Shown: piece by piece, positions 5,723 to 10,161 of the stretch
How the letters are laid out: the number at the start of each line of letters is the position of its first letter
Position numbering within the stretch: position 1 is the first letter of the stretch
Source: an uncultured Lachnospiraceae bacterium
GTDB taxonomy: Bacteria; Bacillota; Clostridia; Lachnospirales; Lachnospiraceae
Reading direction: 5' to 3'
Assembly (NCBI GenBank): GCA_910588535.1
Contig: CAJUOO010000087.1
Location: forward strand, 1-10,161
Length of the DNA stretch: 10,161 nt
The notes under the pieces: generated by a model
What the model was told of the DNA's origin: nothing
The model's database searches: none
What the model saw: only the letters and a program-made list of their open reading frames with translations
Program-made: the position numbers and the translations under genes

Positions 5723-6826
5723 TTACCCATTGTCCAAAGCCAATGGTATTGTGGAAGTCTTGTTCTCAATTACCTCCTCAATAAATACATTCAGTTCCTT
5801 CATCAAATCCAGCTCCCTTGCCTCAGGATACACCATTCCTTCTTGATCCTGCATAAGCAAAAGAACTGGTCTCTCCGGCATATCTTTATTCTGATATACG
5901 ACTCTTCCAATTTCCCCTGTATTCAACTTAACGACACATCCAGTCGGATATTGAACAATCATTTTCAAAAATGTCTCCGTGACTGCTTTATCAAATAAAA
6001 CTCCCTTGTTATCCCGCAGAAACTCCAATGCCTCCTGAAGATGATAGCGCTCATGTCCTATCCCTGTCACCCTCTCATCAAATGCATCACAGATGCTGAC
6101 TATTTTTACCTGATGTATCAATCTATCTCCTTTTAACTTCAGAGGATGGCCACTTCCATTCAACCTCTCATGATGATATAAAATAATATCCTTCACCGCA
6201 GGAGAGATCCAGCTCTCCTTCTCCAGTGAATTATACCCCTTTAATGTATGATGTTTATATTCTTCTCTGGCTATTCTCGAAATTTTATCCATAGATATAT
6301 TCTCATATGGAACAGTGATATAGCGAAGGCCAATGTCATGGAGCAACCCTCCCTTTAGAACATCCTGAACCTCCTCCTTCTCCATACCACATCGAATCGC
6401 CAGCATGGTTGACAATGTACATACATGCATGGAATGTGTATAAATATCTCCACTTGCCTCCTGTATTTCAACAACCTTCTCATTCAACGGCTCCTCATTC
6501 ACCGCCTCCAGAATAATATTTTCGGCCATTCGGCAAAGTCTTTTTAATTCTTCATTATGCTTGTATATATGCCGCTCCATCACTTGCCTTATCTGATTTT
6601 GACAAATCTGTATAAGTCCAGACTCAGTTCTAATATCAAGACTTTCATTTTTTTCATCAGAGTCCTTGATATACACGGTATATATACCGAGCAAATCCAA
6701 TCTGTTAATGTATTCTTTTTTTAATACGGTTCCTTTAGGCATTAATATGGTCCCATAATTTAACGTGTACAAATCTCTGGCAAGTATCTCACCTCCAGAC
6801 AATTTTCTTACGTCAACTCTTTTCAT
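5723..6826 (-). CDS. HD-GYP domain protein, putative cyclic-di-GMP phosphodiesterase
   Basis: A 367-residue protein. The N-terminal part (1-120) has a start common in Firmicute HD-GYP proteins (GGEILARDLYTLNYGTILMPKG). The HD-GYP domain spans about 125-290: His131 (THSMH), His163-Asp164 in LLHDIGL, HHTLKGY (192-198), HHERLNGSGHP (218-228) and SICDAFDE (244-251). HD-GYP enzymes use a two- or three-metal centre to hydrolyse cyclic-di-GMP. The metal-binding His/Asp residues are present, but two signature positions vary: HDIGL for the usual HDIGK, and GHP for GYP. A small C-terminal region follows (about 291-367). ATG at 6826 is preferred over an in-frame GTG at 6835, which overlaps the purine-rich ribosome-binding tract. 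It is the last gene of the parA-parB-DUF4446 operon, 12 nt after the preceding stop. Confidence 0.9.
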   Translation of the reverse strand: MKRVDVRKLSGGEILARDLYTLNYGTILMPKGTVLKKEYINRLDLLGIYTVYIKDSDEKNESLDIRTESGLIQICQNQIRQVMERHIYKHNEELKRLCRMAENIILEAVNEEPLNEKVVEIQEASGDIYTHSMHVCTLSTMLAIRCGMEKEEVQDVLKGGLLHDIGLRYITVPYENISMDKISRIAREEYKHHTLKGYNSLEKESWISPAVKDIILYHHERLNGSGHPLKLKGDRLIHQVKIVSICDAFDERVTGIGHERYHLQEALEFLRDNKGVLFDKAVTETFLKMIVQYPTGCVVKLNTGEIGRVVYQNKDMPERPVLLLMQDQEGMVYPEARELDLMKELNVFIEEVIENKTSTIPLALDNG

Positions 6827-6838
6827 CGCTTCCACTTC

Positions 6839-7360
6839 CTACTCTAAACCATTAAAATTAATAGCCGTATCCACTGCCTTCTTTTCCTCATCACTCAGTG
6901 TAATATAAGATTTTCCGTCGATGATCTCTTTTATGTATGTATAGCAGCTCTCTCTATTATGCATAGAATTCATTACAAATCCATTATTGCTTTTATCCAG
7001 CAATGCCAGTGCAAAGCTTAATTTTCCTCCCATCTCATGAAAAGCATCATACTTTACAATCCCTATTTTCTGATAAGTAAGCAGCAGATTTTGTGTAATA
7101 TCATCAATCCGCTTCCTGTTTTCTCCATTTGCTATCTTTAGATCATCAATCTCATTAAATCTTTCTAAAATTACTTCCTCCAAGGATTCTGCGTCTTTTC
7201 CCCTCATAAAATCCTTATAGCTTCTAGAAAGTAATTTTACTTTTTTCATCATAAGAATCAATAAAATAAATACAACAATAAGTAGTATTGTCATTCCCGC
7301 CATAACGCCAAGAATCACAATACCATAACTGGAAAATACAGTATTCAAATCTAGTGTCAT
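6839..7360 (-). CDS. DUF4446 family membrane protein
   Basis: A 173-residue protein with one N-terminal membrane segment (about 14-37), a charged helical linker with coiled-coil character (40-95), and the conserved DUF4446 core. The core signature runs over 104-142: YDAFHEMGGKLSFALALLD, then NNGFVMNSMHNRESCYTY. Its biochemical role is not established. In many Clostridia it sits beside parA-parB, as here, 17 nt after the parB stop, which suggests co-expression with chromosome partitioning. The predicted topology places the conserved domain in the cytoplasm (Lys-rich segment after the helix). ATG at 7360 has GAGG 7 nt upstream. Confidence 0.9.
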   Translation of the reverse strand: MTLDLNTVFSSYGIVILGVMAGMTILLIVVFILLILMMKKVKLLSRSYKDFMRGKDAESLEEVILERFNEIDDLKIANGENRKRIDDITQNLLLTYQKIGIVKYDAFHEMGGKLSFALALLDKSNNGFVMNSMHNRESCYTYIKEIIDGKSYITLSDEEKKAVDTAINFNGLE

Positions 7361-7377
7361 GTCTTACCTCATCTCTT

Positions 7378-8292
7378 TTATTTCTGAAGTCTATCTATTA
7401 ATTCCATCAGTCTCTCTAACTCATCTGAAGAATAATACTCTATCTCAATCCGTCCCTTATTTTTGTCCTTTTTATGAATAGATACCTTGCTTCCTAAAAT
7501 CTGCCTCATTCGTTCTTGCATATTTTGATAGGCAAGCTCTTCAGACTCGCTAAAGTCCACCGCCTCCTTTTTCTTCTTCGGATTCAAAATAACCTTTACA
7601 ATCTTTTCTGTTTCTCTTACACTTAACTTTTCATCCACTATGTGTAATGCCAATGCATACTGTTCCTCTTTGTCCTCAATTGGAAGCAGAGCACGCCCAT
7701 GTCCCGCTGAGAGCATATCTTGAATTAACATATTCTGTACTCTCTCATCAAGTTTTAACAGACGTATCGAATTTGTGATCACAACACGGCTTTTTGATAC
7801 CCTCTCTGCCACCTCATCCTGTTTTAAATCAAACTCATCCAAAAGACGTTTGTACGCCATTGCCTCCTCAATTGGATTCAGATCTTCTCTCTGAATATTC
7901 TCTATCAGGGAAATCTCAATAACCTGCTGTGAGGTATAATCCTTAATTATAGCAGGGACTTCCTTAAGCCCTGCCTTCTTCGCGGCTCTCCAACGTCGCT
8001 CCCCCGCAATAATCCTATAGTGGCCTTCCTCCTTCTGAACAAGAAGTGGCTGCAACACTCCATATACTCGAATAGAATCAGCCAGCTCCTCCAAAGTATC
8101 CTCATTAAAATCTTTTCTCGGCTGATTTCTATTGGGCTCTATCTCGCTTATTCTCAGCTTTATCTCCGCTGGCTTCTCAACTATCTTCTCCACTACCTTC
8201 TCGATCACCTTCGGCTCTTCCTTGATGGCATCTTTTCCTCCGGTAATCAAAGAATCCAATCCCTTTCCCAAACCACTTTTTCTGGCTGCCAT
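7378..8292 (-). CDS. parB: Chromosome-partitioning protein ParB/Spo0J
   Basis: A 304-residue ParB CTPase that loads at parS and spreads as a sliding clamp. The N-terminal ParA-contact motif GLGKGLDSLI (7-16) is followed by a Lys/Glu/Val-rich linker (24-43). The CTP-binding N domain holds NRNQPRKDF (54-62) and GERRWRA (97-103), then ENIQREDLNP (131-140). The helix-turn-helix lies at about 152-178 (LKQDEVAERVSKSRVVITNSI), and a C-terminal dimerisation domain occupies about 258-304. The frame stays open 39 codons further upstream, into the parA gene, but ATG at 8292 is chosen because AGAGGAGG stands 5 nt before it and the protein then starts as the family does. It begins 10 nt after the parA stop. 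Its cognate parS lies at 10056-10071. Confidence 0.97.
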   Translation of the reverse strand: MAARKSGLGKGLDSLITGGKDAIKEEPKVIEKVVEKIVEKPAEIKLRISEIEPNRNQPRKDFNEDTLEELADSIRVYGVLQPLLVQKEEGHYRIIAGERRWRAAKKAGLKEVPAIIKDYTSQQVIEISLIENIQREDLNPIEEAMAYKRLLDEFDLKQDEVAERVSKSRVVITNSIRLLKLDERVQNMLIQDMLSAGHGRALLPIEDKEEQYALALHIVDEKLSVRETEKIVKVILNPKKKKEAVDFSESEELAYQNMQERMRQILGSKVSIHKKDKNKGRIEIEYYSSDELERLMELIDRLQK

Positions 8293-8302
8293 ATGTCCTC
8301 CT

Positions 8303-9064
8303 CTAATTCTTCTGTAGAACTTCCTGCGCCAAGAGACGGTAACTCTCCGCCCCTGCAGACTTAGAATCATATAGGTTGATCGGTTTGCCGTGGCTGGGAG
8401 CTTCGGCAAGCCGAATATTTCTCGGAATAATCGTTTTATATATGTTTTGATTTAGATTATTTTTTACATTTTCCACTACCTGCAAAGACAGATTTGTTCT
8501 GGCATCATACATAGTAAATACAACACCCTCCACCTCCAATTGAGGATTTAAGCGCTGCTTCACTAGACGGATCGTCTGCAGTAATTGACTCAATCCCTCC
8601 AATGCATAGTATTCACACTGAATGGGAACTAAAACTGTATCCGCTGTGGTCATAGCATTTATAGTAAGCATACTCAGAGAAGGAGGACAGTCTATAATTA
8701 CAAAATCATACTGCTCTCTCACTTCCTCAATTCTGTCTTTGACCACATATTCTCTTCTCTCTATTTCTATTAATTCTATCTCTGCACCAGATAGATTTAC
8801 ATTGGCTGGAAGAATTGAGAGATTTTCTATCACTTGCTCAAGAAGACATTCCTTTAGATCACATTCTCCAATAATCATTTCATATATTGTATTTGTCAAC
8901 TGATTTTTATCTATTCCAAATCCGCTGGTTGTGTTACCCTGTGGATCCATATCTATAACCAGAATCTTTTGTCCTATTTCTGCAAGACATGCGGACAAAT
9001 TAATTGCTGTCGTTGTCTTTCCAACTCCACCCTTCTGATTGGCAACGGCAATTATCCTTCCCAT
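8303..9064 (-). CDS. parA: Chromosome-partitioning ATPase ParA/Soj
   Basis: A 253-residue deviant Walker ATPase. Walker A is KGGVGKTT (11-18) with the signature Lys11. The A' motif is DMDPQGN (38-44), and Walker B ends VIIDCPPS (Asp125). ATP-bound ParA dimers bind DNA nonspecifically and are switched off by the ParB N terminus; in Firmicutes Soj also affects DnaA activity. ATG at 9064 gives the usual MGRIIAVANQKGG start and has GAGG 5 nt upstream; an in-frame TTG at 9094 would add ten unconserved residues. It is the first gene of a four-gene operon. No rsmG or noc gene precedes it in the window, where one is often found in Firmicutes; instead there is about 1.1 kb of apparently noncoding DNA with repeat C and parS. 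Confidence 0.97.
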   Translation of the reverse strand: MGRIIAVANQKGGVGKTTTAINLSACLAEIGQKILVIDMDPQGNTTSGFGIDKNQLTNTIYEMIIGECDLKECLLEQVIENLSILPANVNLSGAEIELIEIERREYVVKDRIEEVREQYDFVIIDCPPSLSMLTINAMTTADTVLVPIQCEYYALEGLSQLLQTIRLVKQRLNPQLEVEGVVFTMYDARTNLSLQVVENVKNNLNQNIYKTIIPRNIRLAEAPSHGKPINLYDSKSAGAESYRLLAQEVLQKN

Positions 9065-9131
9065 ACTAACCTCGATTCCACCGCGATGCGGCAACTTTTA
9101 CATTTGTAATTACAGATTATTGTTCCTTTTT

Positions 9132-9140
9132 ATTTTAGCA
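9132..9140 (-). promoter_or_regulatory. Possible extended -10 promoter of the par operon
   Basis: On the minus strand TGCTAAAAT fits an extended -10 (TGN-TAAAAT), 68 bp upstream of the parA ATG. No good -35 hexamer is seen. The leader between it and parA contains a 10-bp perfect palindrome, TGTAATTACA (9105-9114), of unknown meaning. Repeat C begins about 80 bp further upstream. Confidence 0.35.
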
Positions 9141-9221
9141 CATGTTTTGAATAATTACTATATGGTGTAAGTACTTTTCTATATATTTCTGTATCGTTTA
9201 TATGCGGTTAAAGATTGGTTG

Positions 9222-9445
9222 TATCATTTTCTGGAAAGATTCGCCCGGTGAACTGCCTGTGGTTCTCCGTCACCCCGCTCCCGCTTAGTGAAAAACGCAG
9301 TGGACACTAAGCTCGAAACTACCTCGCTAAGTGCCGGCGTTTTTCAATAGGTTCCTTGAGGACCACAGGCAGTTCACCGGGCTATTTTATCAGTTAGGCA
9401 AAATACACTGCCACTTTGTTTCTATCAAATTGATAAATTATTTTT
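9222..9445. repeat. Structured palindromic repeat, copy C
   Basis: A complete copy, inverted relative to copy B. Its terminal inverted repeats are perfect over 21 bp (9243-9263 and 9362-9382; core CCCGGTGAACTGCCTGTGGT). The apical stem is 9305-9312 with 9326-9333 (CACTAAGC/GCTAAGTG), where copy B has CGG/CCG in place of the CAC/GTG pairs. An alternative perfect 8-bp pairing, 9283-9290 with 9305-9312, exists only in this copy. Outer flanks match copy B (TATCATTTTCTGGAAAGAT) on the left and copy A (gctattttatca to the 18-bp identity ending at 9445) on the right. It sits just upstream of the par operon promoter region. Confidence 0.87.
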
Positions 9446-10053
9446 TATTTTCTATAAAATAATTTGTTAATCTATAATTCAAATAAAAATATAATAAACA
9501 CAAAACCACAAGATATGAATCAGAAATATTCAATAAAACGTATATCCCATCCACTGTTTCGGCAAGGAATCTATTGAGAAATATCATAGATTAAAAAATC
9601 CTGCTGATGCATTATTTTTCAATCAACAATTTGAATCCGATCATCAAATACGCCTTAATCACAATTAGAAATACTAGATTTCTGACGCGCGTCATCGCAA
9701 TAAACTGCTCTAATAGAAAAAAATTAGTGTGTAATAATAATTTCATATCTTGATTTTTACGCTTGCTAAAGCAGACAGACGAAAATGTTACACTCTTATC
9801 CATATTACAAACATATTTTTCCACTTACTACTATATCTTTTACAGATACATTATAACTATATTCTTTCAAATTCCAATAATTTTGCAATTATTGTAAACT
9901 GTTATATCACCAGATCAAAATCAATATAAGATAGATCAACTCAGCCAATTATTTCAATGAATTATCTAAACTTACTGAAAAACGTTGAAGAATTATATGC
10001 TTGTAAATTACTCAGTATGATATAGCGAGAAATTATCATATTACTAAAGAGAC
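9446..10053. other. AT-rich region without a convincing gene
   Basis: About 600 bp between repeat C and parS. The only open frames are short, lack a ribosome binding site and resemble no family I recognise: a GTG-started 70-codon frame on the minus strand (9612-9824) and an overlapping 43-codon frame on the + strand without a start codon. One near-match DnaA box, TTATCCATA, occurs at 9796-9804. It may be the remnant of a displaced gene. Confidence 0.5.
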
Positions 10054-10055
10054 AA

Positions 10056-10071
10056 TGTTTCACGTGAAACA
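10056..10071. promoter_or_regulatory. parS centromere site
   Basis: TGTTTCACGTGAAACA is the exact 16-bp parS consensus bound by ParB/Spo0J, and symmetry extends to 20 bp (10054-10073). It lies about 1 kb upstream of the parA start. ParB loads here and spreads over the neighbouring DNA, including its own operon. Confidence 0.97.
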
Positions 10072-10110
10072 TTCTGTACATATCTATATCTTCTTGTAAG
10101 ATAATCTTTT

Positions 10111-10161
10111 TATCATTTTGGGAAAAGGTCCGTATAACCAATCTGCTGTTTCCTCCGTCAC
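10111..10161. repeat. Structured palindromic repeat, copy D (cut by window end, diverged)
   Basis: It begins tatcattttgggaaaagg, matching the outer flank of copy C (tatcattttctggaaag), and ends ctgctgtttcctccgtcac, resembling ctgcctgtggttctccgtcac in C. The sequence between (ccgtataaccaat) replaces the usual gcccggtgaa. Same orientation as C. The rest lies outside the window, so membership is likely but not proven. Confidence 0.55.

Noticed and set aside
8293..8409. 39-codon upstream extension of parB
   Set aside because: It overlaps the parA 3' end in another frame and lacks family similarity; the ATG at 8292 has a strong ribosome binding site.
9540..9671. 43-codon + strand frame ending in a segment like EKYHRLKNPADALFFNQQFE
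   Set aside because: It looks somewhat protein-like and could be a gene remnant, but it has no start codon, no ribosome site and no recognisable family, so I do not call a pseudogene.
9612..9824. 70-codon minus-strand frame rich in Phe, Leu and Ile
   Set aside because: It starts with GTG, has no ribosome binding site, resembles no known family, and its composition is what AT-rich noncoding DNA gives.

Overview
This window looks like chromosomal DNA from a low-GC Firmicute, most likely class Clostridia and plausibly Lachnospiraceae. That placement is inferred from AT-rich DNA, strong AGGAGG-type ribosome binding sites, and a parA-parB operon continuing into a DUF4446 membrane protein. No rRNA, tRNA, CRISPR array, transposase or phage structural gene was seen. 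All nine convincing genes lie on the minus strand and read leftward, and the + strand is visibly C-rich over the genes. This suggests that the replication fork travels right to left and that the main origin lies to the right of the window.

Right to left: the right edge holds the start of a partial repeat copy (D, 10111-10161) and a perfect parS centromere site (10056-10071). About 1 kb without a convincing gene follows, including a complete structured palindromic repeat (C, 9222-9445). Next is the operon parA (soj), parB (spo0J), a DUF4446 membrane protein and an HD-GYP domain protein, with 10-17 nt gaps. It links chromosome partitioning to a possible cyclic-di-GMP phosphodiesterase. A separately promoted phosphotransferase of the APH fold follows and ends at a 12-bp intrinsic terminator. 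Then come three tandem paralogous XRE/Cro-type regulators with identical recognition-helix sequences, each with its own upstream region. At least two, perhaps all three, carry the same dyad about 45-51 bp before the start codon. A terminator and an extended -10 promoter separate them from a large soluble hybrid sensor histidine kinase with a PAS domain, kinase core and receiver.

Left of the kinase, 535-712 holds seven DnaA-box-like 9-mers, three of them perfect TTATCCACA, in AT-rich DNA. This is an origin-like or DnaA-titration cluster in an unexpected place. Beyond it, repeat copies A and B form a giant inverted repeat (1-380) with a 45-nt hairpin near its apex.

The least explained parts are the structured repeat family, whose apical stem shows compensatory base changes between copies, the DnaA-box cluster, and the XRE triplet with its shared operator candidate. 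The parABS part is standard and well supported.
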